Shown: one piece after another, positions 11,101-19,505 of the stretch
Layout of the letters: each line of letters begins with the position of its first letter
Numbering within the stretch: position 1 is the first letter of the stretch
Assembly (NCBI GenBank): GCA_028565635.1
Contig: JAOXYB010049835.1
Coordinates: 1 to 26,497, forward strand
Direction: 5' to 3'
DNA: 26,497 nt
Source of the DNA: Phoronis ovalis
Lineage: Eukaryota > Phoronida > Phoronidae
Made by a program: the position numbers and the translations under genes
The notes under the pieces: generated by a model
The model's input: only the letters and a program-made list of their open reading frames with translations
Told to the model about the DNA's origin: nothing
Databases searched by the model: none

Positions 11101-11976
11101 ATTTACCAAGGCATTTCTTAATTCTACAGAGTCTGTATTTTGTGTGTCGTTTGAAGAATTAGCAAATGTAACTTTTTTCTTAACAGCTACATCATTTTGA
11201 TCTTTTTGATCAGCAAAAGTCACTTTTTTAACTTTTAAAGTTTTGTTTTCATCACGAGCAGCAACTGTTCTGTTCGAAATATCATCAGCAAAGGTTACTT
11301 TTTTATTCTTTAGTTTATTTGGTAAACTGCTATCTGAGTCCGATGTTGCTGACTTTTTTATTATATTATATTGCTTAATACTTTTTGCAATACTTTCCTC
11401 GTTTTTTCTGCACTCTTCTGTTGTCATCATAATCATTGTATCACTAGAAGATATACTACCGCCATCTTCTGAGTCGGTTTGCACATCCAATAAATTCAAA
11501 TTAGGGTCCCATAGCTGATCATTTTCAGTCACATTAAATGATTTCAATGGGGGCGACAATTCATTTTTGCCATTTTTCCCACCAGATGCTTTGGGTGATG
11601 TAAAATTATCCATCCAGATGTTATCATTCATTGTAACATTTGTTGATATTAACGGTTTCGGCTCAGGTGTTGAATACTGTTTCGTATTTGGCGAGTGTCT
11701 ATCTATTTCATCGAAATGTTCTCCCGATCCATTCACAAAATTATGGTAGTTACCAGTATCATTAAACAAGTCACTACTACCGGTACTGGAGTCATTTAAA
11801 CTGTTTTCTCCATATGGCAAGGAGTCCTTGATGAAATGTTTCAGATTGCTCAAGGCTTTAGATTTAGGTGCAAGAATGTTATCAGATCCATAGGTATCCT
11901 GCTGGTTAATTGAGTTAATCATATGACAGTTTCTTTCAGAGGTATGTTGATTGCTACCTTCATATTGTCCCTCCAT
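8167..11976 (-). CDS. Large intrinsically disordered protein with three PP1-docking-like KVTFA motifs, unknown function
   Basis: One uninterrupted 1269-codon exon. I do not recognise the family. The protein is rich in N, S, Q, Y and P with only three cysteines (17, 189, 1219) and no membrane segment or signal peptide, so it is probably cytoplasmic or nuclear and mostly disordered. Visible features in order: three KVTFA motifs at 226, 251 and 268, each after extra lysines, matching the RVxF docking site for protein phosphatase 1; a basic, possibly helical region at 328-380; acidic runs at 414-424 and 431-442; a short predicted helix at 565-575; a 10-residue tandem repeat at 805-824; Y-x-Q-x-x-P repeats at 984-1062; and a less repetitive block at 1198-1232 containing RKAS and PDWERG. 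The ATG at 11976 has A at -3 and G at +4. A TAA lies three codons upstream in genomic DNA, but a splice at 11977/11978 may add MIAS from the upstream exon. A phosphatase-targeting or scaffold role is inference only. Confidence 0.85.
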   Translation of the reverse strand: MEGQYEGSNQHTSERNCHMINSINQQDTYGSDNILAPKSKALSNLKHFIKDSLPYGENSLNDSSTGSSDLFNDTGNYHNFVNGSGEHFDEIDRHSPNTKQYSTPEPKPLISTNVTMNDNIWMDNFTSPKASGGKNGKNELSPPLKSFNVTENDQLWDPNLNLLDVQTDSEDGGSISSSDTMIMMTTEECRKNEESIAKSIKQYNIIKKSATSDSDSSLPNKLKNKKVTFADDISNRTVAARDENKTLKVKKVTFADQKDQNDVAVKKKVTFANSSNDTQNTDSVELRNALVNNQTDSNLENQSNEDTKSSDNKKSIAQKSKDNTSAVSRLRKNPGANIPNVNKKMNDRLRKQMQKEDEKTSFSISDRLKLLTMSRRSRLPSDKSEDGSNIDSKNSNNVQNVASNIDKENVAPTSDDEDDDDNNDLATSTYEMDDILDVLDDESNVKSESSQELEKSQNAAGVSPSVQNVRNDPNTDNQQAPNVLSSSKDNQRFESNTKISETPLYSYSEKLANTKPDFSRYKDPARMQQQDMYKSVSAYGINNIKLPERDNSEYSDHKPQSEYATYAEILAMLKGKSRPKGMPSSSLLHSASTGSIPSEKDIYDKVDANYPLSTNNFHDRVTTEQQVYRNERDNAAPRSMQNQGVAEQFQPHKNSNNATMSNSKYANTEKQQMSMARLNNQSRNNESAATNVATRRQVSSDSYKPDPVPITVASAQPHRPTTLFSTNMSNNNIPFSVPQEPHQQNMSKAYSHSSYNKMATPVVTQQYRNYQQKEIPPQNSISPHYDGYQPYRVSLQNQYPQIPGQYLSNQQKPEQYPSNQVGPGKQYSAEQLERHLGYPSPTARFSPPGMQVSPEFQSRSQYNSVARENSYDSTYVHQTRSNIRPNVDYASSQKITDLYLRGPSSIQQRNAQRPASVISYHSVSEESPVEFDIPHSSNQWPESQSNKTGIKKESPMAVNIDSIPMYDNKTASPLSDNAHGPPVYNQARPPYRHPTNKDKTRNSAVYDQSFPDKSTAYHQRYPVSSEEQSGLTTYRQDYPLSSNSYDIDRRNGSVAYQQGSLPTARSQDGDVGTVYPVMPYYTPPMDGFSGSYPEPKQKRYSKEMDSNVANYPNVNPHGNELSYGYNQTTTNDNSFQGYNNENIKNPTTPLDFPSHFGFHTQYNVQTLNDKFGKQPVTSTSYQYDRQNSQDQPLGDASAPKLVRKASNSGAVFQVRMGQCHVDIPKVLPDWERGAPEGASNSPRSSNDSDHSPPVIINVSEKMGVKVSEL
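9517..9570 (-). repeat. In-frame 30-bp tandem repeat inside the disordered-protein gene
   Basis: Two 24-base copies (9517-9540 and 9547-9570), 30 bases apart, differ at only two positions. They encode the QYLSNQ / QYPSNQ repeats (residues about 805-824); a third weaker QYS unit follows. The period is a multiple of three, so the frame is kept, as expected for repeat expansion in a disordered region. Confidence 0.8.
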
Positions 11977-11977
11977 A

Positions 11978-12061
11978 CTGTTTTATAATTTAGTATGATG
12001 CTTGATATATGATAGATATTCCAAAATGAATTAATTTCTTAAAGTGCTTGTAACTGTATAC
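11978..12061 (-). other. Probable 84-nt intron just before the start codon of the disordered-protein gene
   Basis: On the minus strand the donor is AAG followed by GTATAC (from 12061 down). The acceptor is CAG at 11980-11978, immediately before TATGGAG. A branch-like TACTAAA lies just upstream of the acceptor, but the pyrimidine tract is poor. Splicing would join ATG ATA GCA AG to T ATG GAG, placing an extra in-frame ATG upstream. If the intron is retained, the 11976 ATG still opens the same frame. Confidence 0.5.
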
Positions 12062-12218
12062 CTTGCTATCATCTGTTATATCAGCCACTTAAGTACATGT
12101 CGGCAGGTCAGTTTGGAATCAAAGGCTTTGCTTCTTTTTGGAAATATCCTATAACTGAGAGCTTGCCAGAGAAATTATCTTTAACAACACTGGAAGAGTG
12201 TTCCTCAAACTCGAAAAT
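12062..12218 (-). other. Probable 5' UTR exon of the disordered-protein gene
   Basis: It is bounded on the minus strand by a strong acceptor (a run ending TTATCTTTGCAG, 12219-12221) and a good donor at 12061. One frame is open for 36 codons from the acceptor, beginning IFEFEEHSSS, and ends in TGA within the exon, so it cannot run into the main frame. A tiny upstream frame (ATG plus four codons and a stop) and then the in-frame ATG at 12072-12070 follow. The alternative is that the 36 codons are the end of a different, shorter transcript. Confidence 0.45.
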
Positions 12219-12290
12219 CTGCAAAGATAAATATAATGATAATTATCATCTGAGACGTAATTAAAAAATTGCACCATTTGTTATGTTAGC

Positions 12291-12340
12291 AGTGTTTTAC
12301 ATGCATTGTGTTACCAGTGTTTTACATGCATTGTGTTACC
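12291..12340. repeat. Perfect 25-bp tandem duplication
   Basis: The unit AGTGTTTTACATGCATTG plus TGTTACC occurs twice without a mismatch at 12291-12315 and 12316-12340, inside the probable intron of the disordered-protein gene. The identity suggests recent slippage or short duplication. Confidence 0.9.
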
Positions 12341-13049
12341 AATTCCATGACAATTAATAATGCACATCACAATGCATAAACAATAGTAAGCTTTATAGAG
12401 GGGATTCAAGACTTCTTACTTGCTTCTTAAATACATATAAAATATAAATCTAAATACCTGCATGTTACTAAGCTACAGACATGTCTACAAATTTAACTTG
12501 TAGTCCAGATTTGTTTGCCTTTCCCATTATATCCTATATAGTTATTAATTACATAATATTTATAATTAGCTCACATTTTTATTGCATGTATAGCGTGGAA
12601 ATCATATTGCTGTTAATGTTAGCAAAAAAATCCCTTTTCTACACACTTTTACCCATTTAGGGAATGAAATCTCCTGCTAGATATTTGTGATAACATTAAT
12701 TCTTTAACTGAATTGTCTTTTTTACATACAAATATCAAATTATACTTCATTCTTTGCTATCCATTTTTTAAAAGACCTGGCAAATCTCTATTGCATTCTT
12801 ACAGTTAAAAGTACTGGTAACCCAACTGACTAAAAGGCACTCTGTCCTAAGTATGTGCAATGTTATTACTTTGTGGTAAAGTTGGTTCCCACAATAAATA
12901 TCTGGTTTGTGGTTTCAAGTCATAATTGTGAAAAGTTGGATATCTATGCCTTCTATCTCAAAGAAAAACTAGAATCGCCTTTTAGCAAATGCCAGGTTGC
13001 ACAGAGAAATAGTTGGATATCCAGACCTATTAGGATTATCCTGGAACCC
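12341..13049. other. Non-coding stretch, probable intron
   Basis: AT-rich. The longest open stretch (about 12855-13103, plus) has no codon bias or family resemblance and overlaps the start of the TGACCT-rich repeat. I see no gene here. Confidence 0.4.
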
Positions 13050-13680
13050 ATGGATGTTCAAATACCTCTGGATGACCTTTACCTCTTGTTGAAAGTTTCA
13101 TGAAATTTTGAGATTTTGACTGTTTGGCCTCTGAATGACCTTTTGGACCTCAAAGTCAAATAAGATAACCTCTGAATGACCTGTTAACTTCGTTTTTGAA
13201 CTTTTCATTGAATTTCCGGAAATTAAGTTTTTTTACCTTTTGACCTCAAAATGACCATACGACCCCTAGAGTACCTTTAAATGACATAAAACCATCATTT
13301 TCGGAAGTTAAATGCAATTACACAAGTTTGACCTTTTGACCCCTGAATAACCTTTTGACCTATAAGGTCAGCTATGATGACATATGTCAATTGAATTATA
13401 CGACTGTAGCATGACTCTGTCTTTATTTATACACTCTTGCTTATTAAAATTAGCCAAAATATGCTAAAGAATAAAAATCTGACCTTTAGACCCATAAAAG
13501 ACCTCTTTAGGTCACCAGATATCTTCAATTTTGAACGTTTTGTTTAAAGACATTTTTGAAATTTGACCTACTGACCTTGATCCCTGACCTAATTTTTGTA
13601 TGTCCCCCTCCCTACTAAGTCCACACCTTAAGTTTGACACCAATAGCTCAAAGCGTCTCCAAGTTATAGATGTTTGAAAA
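13050..13680. repeat. TGACCT-rich dispersed repeat block
   Basis: TGACCT occurs on the plus strand at 13073, 13136, 13177, 13241, 13329, 13356, 13480, 13564, 13572 and 13585; AGGTCA occurs at 13365 and 13509. That is far above chance for about 500 bases and strongly strand-biased. The end of the block (CCCTCCCTACTAAGT, AAGTTTGACACCAATAGCTC, AAGCGTCTCCAAGTTATAGATG) follows wording I recall from a common degenerate repeat in bivalve genomes. Edges are approximate. It is probably a mobile-element or satellite-derived interspersed repeat. Confidence 0.65.
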
Positions 13681-16600
13681 TTGGAAGAAGAAAAAAACCA
13701 ATCTCAATAGATTGCACTTGCTGTGCAACGTAACTAGAAAATCACAGACACACCAGTTTGAGTTTTGTTGCTTGGACAACATACTTAATTTTATAAGAAA
13801 ATGTATTAGCCAGTTTGAGAACGGATTTTTTTTCTTGCCTATGTCTATTAATTCTTGTACTCAAGATTTCTATTAAAACAGTAAATTGTTGAGTATCATA
13901 TTAGTCGAAGACTGTAACAGAGAGTGAGGGATCTCCATGGGATCTCAAGAGCAGCTCAAATTATAATACAGCTAGTCTACATAAGGAAAATGAAGTTTAA
14001 AATTGTTTGGATAAAATCTGATTATTACTGGTAGGCAGTTTCTTTGTTATTGTGCCTAAGATAAAGCAAATGATGTAAACATCCACCTTGCTTGTTATAT
14101 TTATGCAGAGTTGGAACACAGGTTATAGGGGCACCAAAAATAAGATAAAAGTTATGTAACAAATATATCTAGAGTAAATATGAAATGCACTGATTCCTAG
14201 ATTCTCTTCTTATATTACACAAACATGAGTTTAAATCAGCAGTAAATGAACACAGAGATAAGTCAAGTAAAATTTAAAGTAATAGTATATAGGCAATTAA
14301 AATTTGTAGCAGAAATTGTATGTACATAGCTATATCATAAAGTGATTAGTGTTGGCATGGCATTGGGATTATTCAGACAATCTCCACATAAAAAAACTGA
14401 AGCACCTATCCAGTCTGTTCCCCAGACCAGTCTAGTTGACTGGCAAACCTTAAATGTGTGATCCACTGACAAGAAGAAACAGATTTGACTATATCTACAG
14501 GATCGATCCTACAGCAATGCTGCCAAATTTATTTAAGCATTAAAAACATCTTTTCACAATATTCAGCTGATTTGTGAATTCAAACAAAATCAGCTTGTAA
14601 ATAGGGACCAGATATGCTATGCCAACAAATAGTTTATCTAAGCATGAAACGAGTAAAAAATATGTTGGTTGCCATATACACCCACCAAACAAATATCCTC
14701 ATTGGGTCTTGTGAAAAAGTATGTTACTATAAAAGGGCAAAACATGGTACATGTAATTCAGTCAACAGGATCTGCAAGGAATTGGTCATTTCAACAAACT
14801 CTACTCATGCAAGCTGAAAACATTTCAGTACTTATACTCAGTATATGCCTAGCACTTAGCAATCTATCTAATATGAGGTAGCCAAACCCTTTGTTTGCCC
14901 ATGCTAGCTAAAACCATGTGGGTAGTCTTGCAGGAATAACTACAACTACATCTGCTAAGAATGAAATGAGCACTACTGAATACATAGTCATTTTAGCTAT
15001 GCAAGAGCAACTGCCTGTTAATATCTCAAAAATTTTAATTGGATTTACTCTAGATTATGAGATATGACAGAATAACAATTGCCAGCATTTTTTCTAAGTC
15101 CTATAGGTATTTTTACATGTTTACAAATCAAATACAACATGAAAAATATCTTGAGAATTTTTGGCGTAGTTTATTACCTTTAAATCACTGTATTAACATA
15201 ACTCCGATAAATTACTTACAAAAACTAATAACTGAAATTAATGTGGTAGAACTTTAAAAATGACAGACATTTTCTTTTATGGTGATTAATAGACAAAGCA
15301 GGATCTACAAATCTACAAAAATATGAAAATAATGACGGGGCATTAAAAGTTTGATACTTATCCAAAGTTCAAAGCTGTTAAAAGTTTTTTTCCCATAAAA
15401 TAAACAGGTTACATTTTTTACATGTTTTCTTGCAAGTACTTACCTGTCAGGTACTGGGTACACTTTTGTGGAAGATTAAGTATTTTTGAAAATTTTGTAT
15501 TTGAAGTAATGCTGACAGATCAGAAAATAATTGCGACTCTCTGGTTCTGGTGAGAAACTCGACACCTATGTGCATGTCCCAAACAGTATTCTCAGGCAAT
15601 ATTCATCATAATCTACACATACCTGTACCACTACAGACTAATTATGTTGAAGACTGTAAATCATTCCAGAAAGAAATTTAGTTGACTGAATACACAATTC
15701 CAGTCTAAATCCTGCTGGTTTGATAAGCACCTAGGTATTTTTTAAGTGTTTGCCTACTATTATATAAATCTAATTTTAGTACAAATAGTTATTTTGTCAT
15801 GAGACTTAGTAACACATACACAGCAACTGCTGGGAATACACTCTGGGAGCAATGCCTTGGTGCCTCCACTGATTATCACATACAATCGCTTTTCAATCAC
15901 TTAAACTATGTTTTACGAACCCAATTCGTTGGACAGAGACCAACAGTTTGCATAGCTGACAAGTCAGGTGAATGGAAATCGACTAAATATGATGATCAGT
16001 GGATGTTAGGCCTTGTTACAAAAGTTATGTTTACACACCTTTTCTGCATATTTACACTCAACTAGCCTTTTTATGTTAGCATAAACAAGTACACAGGTGA
16101 GTGCCCCCAAATATTTTACAGTGAGAGCAGAGATGGTTCCTTTGAAGTATAGAAATTCAAGATCATATTTCTCGTTAAAAAATTCTGGAAAGCTAACAGG
16201 TGTGTTATTTTAATTTTGAAAAAAGAAAAATTTAGACTTCTAACCTGCTACAGATAAAAATACATAAAACCTGTGAAGTACTTTAAACTTGTGTTATACA
16301 CTTCTCAGATTATTTCCAAATATGCATGAAAGAGTTTAAATTCTAAGAATGTAGAGATTCTTGTTATATTCCTGCATATGCTCTGCATAAAGATTAAATC
16401 AAAAATAAACAATGCAGGCAATGAAATGGTATTCAGCTAAATCTTCTTATCAGATTTAGAACTCACATACTGTCAGGATTAAATAGTTTGACAATTAAAC
16501 AGCAGTTACCATATATACTGAAGAAAACCTGTACAACAGATGTGAAAAAAAGAGTAAGACTGAGAAATACATGTCAACCAAATTTATAAAGTGGATCATA

Positions 16601-17439
16601 AATATATAAAAAATGGCCCACCCACATCTATCGCCTTTTTTAATCTATCCTTCAGGAAAGTTCCACCTCCAAGACATACAGTATACAGAATATTTTTTGT
16701 AATACTTTCTTATATGATTGATTTTTTTTAATTACTTTGCATGATAGAGGAAACTAAAATCAATATTTGATTAGTTTATCCAGTGTACCTGAGTATCTAC
16801 CTAAGGCATATAATGATGATTATTCTTATTCTTAACAATCTGACATGGGAAAATAAGACTACATTAATTGAGACGGATTGTGTAACACTGTTCAGAAGAA
16901 GTAAAAACAATAAAGTTATAGTTGTAACTGCATTCACTAGTAATAAAAATGTCAAGATCCAGACTAAGATACACAACCAATTTATTGTAACAAGAATGCT
17001 TCAATCATTATTATATCATATAGCATGTCCACACTTATATTGCTTTGACCACTCCCTTGTCCTACATAACAATTCACACAGACAATTAAGTATCAAATAT
17101 GCTAAACATGTTAATTCAGCGCCAATAAAAACAAAATTTAAACATGGTGTCAAATATCTTTTAAACTACACTATGACCTTTTCAAAAGACTAACAAGCTC
17201 ATGAACACTTTTTAACAGAAAAGAAAAGATGCTATCAAGACTGCTGAATGTGTAATAGTACTGCAATATACAAGAAAGTCACAAATCATTTACACATCAT
17301 AATAATATATTCTGGAATAAACATGAAGAACAGAATACACATACCAGTATTTTACTCTTCACTAAGTGATGGGCAAGTGCCAAATGCACTTTAATTAAAA
17401 TTTGAAGTTAACTTCACTCTAGATTACATATTATACAGG
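13681..17439. other. Long non-coding stretch without recognised genes, probable intron of the disordered-protein gene
   Basis: No exon with a convincing protein signature was found on either strand. Open stretches at 15799-16065 and 16783-17193 lack an ATG context, splice sites or family resemblance (the second begins at GTG). One strong minus-strand donor (CAG before GTAAGTAC, about 15441) could belong to an alternative untranslated exon, but no partner acceptor is convincing. Confidence 0.4.
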
Positions 17440-17760
17440 CCTACCTAACCAGCCTAGATTTGAACTGTCAGTCCGCACTTGCGCACCTGTTTCCTACCCT
17501 TTTCCAGGTTTCACACCGAAATTCATGCTACGCGAACCATTGTTTCTGCGGATTCATGCAATTTTCCAGAAACTTGAACAGATTTCCAGAGACTCGAACA
17601 AATAGAGCGAGTCCATGGAAATGATGGTTCGAGAAGCAGGAATTTTGATGCGACACGCAGAAGAACGGTTTGAATAGGAGTGAGGATAGACGGTTCGAGT
17701 CCACACTGGATAGGTAGTCCTGCTATTTTTATTTTTTGATTAGACTCCATCCCTTACCCA
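17440..17760. other. GC-richer, CpG-containing island of unknown origin
   Basis: It stands out from the AT-rich surroundings. It contains a 20-bp imperfect tandem repeat (17563-17580 and 17583-17600, two differences), several TTCGA words, and a tRNA B-box-like GGTTCGAGTCC at 17692-17702. No A box or foldable tRNA was found. The minus strand is open at 17750-17523 without resemblance to a known family. It may be an old SINE-like insertion or a regulatory island. Confidence 0.35.
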
Positions 17761-18088
17761 TCCCACAAAAGTTTTTACACCCAAGTACATGATAGTAACT
17801 ATTCTACCTGTATTAAAAGTTTTGTTTGTTTCTCTCGATTTGTTGCTACTGTCTTTCTTAATCGCAGTGTGTTGAAAACAAGTGATACATCTATGCATGA
17901 TAGCGTTACTGGTCCCATGATCATAGGATATGAATTAAAGGAGTCTAGAATTCTTTAAGTTCTTTGCTGTATTTCTGATCACCAGGGCCTCCAAGAAATA
18001 CCTAATAAATTTCCCCCATCTACATGCAAGACCAGCCATAACAATGTTTCAAGTGTATCATATAATCAGTAAATATAGAAGGGTTTAA
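17761..18088. other. Non-coding stretch, nothing recognised
   Basis: AT-rich sequence with no open frame, repeat or RNA gene that I can support; probably part of the same intron. Confidence 0.35.
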
Positions 18089-18143
18089 TGTAGTTTGATG
18101 ACCAGAACCCAAAACAGTTTTGGGTTCTGGTCATCAAACTACA
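18089..18143. repeat. 55-nt hairpin: perfect 27-bp inverted repeat with a 1-nt centre
   Basis: The left arm 18089-18115 (TGTAGTTTGATGACCAGAAC, then CCAAAAC) and right arm 18117-18143 are exact reverse complements around a single A. Pairing stops sharply at both ends. Such a perfect cruciform or hairpin could come from snap-back synthesis, a recent inverted duplication, or a chimaeric read. Confidence 0.95.
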
Positions 18144-18150
18144 GCAATAT

Positions 18151-18243
18151 ACACAGCTGTGTCTACTTTCATTAAATATTATGTTATGAATACATGACTC
18201 CATTGTGGCTACCATAGGCTGTCATAGTAGGGTCATGTATTCA
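18151..18243. repeat. Two further palindromes next to the hairpin
   Basis: ACACAGCTGTGT at 18151-18162 is a perfect 12-bp palindrome. At 18187-18198 and 18232-18243 lie perfect 12-bp arms (TGAATACATGAC and its complement) around a 33-nt spacer. Together with the 55-nt hairpin they form a palindrome cluster. Confidence 0.8.
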
Positions 18244-18437
18244 AAACTGATTGTTCTGTAGATAAACATTGATAAAAGTAAACCAAATCAGTAATATAAA
18301 CATCACTCATCTTCAGTCACCCTCAACTCTATAAACATCTACATTTAATAAACCTCCTTTTGTACATCTGTGGAATACCTTGGCTTGCTGTCAAGTTAAT
18401 AACCATAAGTGTGCATGGATGAACATTTACAATATAA

Positions 18438-18482
18438 GGAACTGAACAACTGTCAACCAACAACTAACAGTTGTTAGTTCCT
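18438..18482. repeat. Imperfect inverted repeat
   Basis: GGAACTGAACAACTGT at the left end pairs with AACAGTTGTTAGTTCC at the right end with one single-base offset. A nested AACTAAC / GTTAGTT hairpin sits in the right half. It is the fourth inverted repeat within 400 bases. Confidence 0.7.
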
Positions 18483-18724
18483 GATGCTTCCACTGTACCT
18501 TGTGATTTACTAAACAGATTGCAATGAGAGTATTATTATTCTAAATTAAACTTTGAAGGAATATCAAAAGTGATTCAATAAAGGTTAATACAAATTCTTA
18601 AAGAGAAGATGCTAAATTACAAATTTATACATAGGTATTGTTATTAACCCTTCACGGGACTGTTCATCACTCACCATTTAAGTTAATATCTAATGTAATT
18701 TGTCACTATCTATATAGAATACAG

Positions 18725-18739
18725 CCCCCCCCCTCCCCC
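18725..18739 (+). repeat. Poly-C tract
   Basis: Nine C, one T, five C on the plus strand (a G-run on the minus strand), unusual in this AT-rich region. It is a likely site of length polymorphism or sequencing error. Confidence 0.85.
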
Positions 18740-19251
18740 AACAAAATTCGGCAAAGCTAGGCCTAGGGAGCAACTCTATAAGCAATATATGTCATCTCAC
18801 ATTGAAATTTTGATAGCTTCACAAATCCATCAGTAATACTTCAACAAATAGACACTTATTACGCAGTATGATACAGTAGCCACTCTACGTTGGCTTGACT
18901 TTTACGACCTTTTCAAGTATTCAGATTGATAACTATTTTATAAAGGCTACACCACAACCACAAAACAAGGTATTTTATGACACACCTGGAAAACTTGCAG
19001 GATACATTTCTCCCGGTTAATTCTAATTCTCACCGTGATCAACAGGTTTTACTGGTCCAAGTCCTCGTCTAATTAAAGTTTCTTTAGTGAAGAATTAAAA
19101 TTTCACATAATAACACCTGTTTAAATCACTAAAATGACTCACATAATTGGACTCCGTGACCTCATAGTTTTTATCAAATTTATCACACCCCCGAATATTT
19201 TTGTTTATTCCATACAATTTTTGATTAAAACATGAAATAATTTACACTTAC
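18740..19251. other. Non-coding stretch, nothing recognised
   Basis: No supported coding frame or repeat. If the first exon at 19252-19375 is real, this is the 5' end of the 7-kb intron on the minus strand. Confidence 0.3.
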
Positions 19252-19375
19252 CGATATCCTATGACATCATACAAACATATTTCCTATTCAGTTTGTATAC
19301 ATTTCATAAATTTAATCCAACATATTTAAGAAATGTCTCCACAACAACACACGAGTAACTTTACGCTACCGCACA
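19252..19375 (-). other. Candidate first, untranslated exon and TATA-type promoter of the disordered-protein gene
   Basis: On the minus strand a near-consensus donor, GATATCG followed by GTAAGTG, ends an exon at 19252. Upstream, a TATATAGG-like box on the minus strand (about 19400-19412) lies some 30 bases before a GC-richer stretch, so transcription could start near 19375. Splicing to the acceptor at 12219 would make a 7.0-kb intron in the 5' UTR. The start site and the link to gene 2 are inference. Confidence 0.33.
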
Positions 19376-19490
19376 CCTTACAACATATCTATATGTGACC
19401 TATATATTTAATGTCGCGTTTCAATTTAGAGTAGTCCATTATATTTTATTGTGTGGGGGTGAAAGGATACTTTATGTCTCGAACGTAGAT

Positions 19491-19505
19491 TAGATGGCGC
19501 TGTAG
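19491..19505 (+). promoter_or_regulatory. CTCF-like insulator motif
   Basis: TAGATGGCGCTGTAG matches the core of the CTCF binding consensus shared by bilaterians (AG-R/G-K-GGCGC). It lies between the presumed divergent starts of the disordered-protein gene and the receptor gene. The motif is short; binding is inferred. Confidence 0.35.

Noticed and set aside
10691-11518. Plus-strand open stretches opposite the disordered-protein gene
   Set aside because: They are antisense shadows of a low-complexity coding exon, rich in S/L from complementary codons, without their own start context or features.
12111-12218. 36-codon open frame beginning IFEFEEHSSS as a coding exon of gene 2
   Set aside because: It ends in TGA inside the exon and cannot join the 1269-codon frame; kept only as a possible end of another transcript.
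12291-12340. CRISPR-like direct repeats
   Set aside because: Only two copies directly abutting with no spacers, in a clearly eukaryotic sequence; a plain tandem duplication.
13356-13370. Ecdysone response element
   Set aside because: The arrangement TGACCT-n3-AGGTCA is everted, not the inverted AGGTCA-n1-TGACCT of a classic ecdysone element, and it lies in a repeat.
15799-16065. 88-codon plus-strand open stretch
   Set aside because: It has an ATG but no recognisable domain, no supporting splice sites and no poly(A) context; treated as chance.
16783-17193. 136-codon plus-strand open stretch
   Set aside because: It starts at GTG, has no splice sites, codon bias or family resemblance, and is expected by chance in 10 kb of non-coding DNA.
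17692-17702. tRNA gene suggested by a GGTTCGAGTCC B-box
   Set aside because: The flanking bases do not pair as a T stem, and no A box, anticodon stem or acceptor stem was found upstream.
17523-17750. 75-codon minus-strand open stretch in the GC-richer island
   Set aside because: It overlaps an internal tandem repeat and a B-box-like word; the peptide resembles no family I know.
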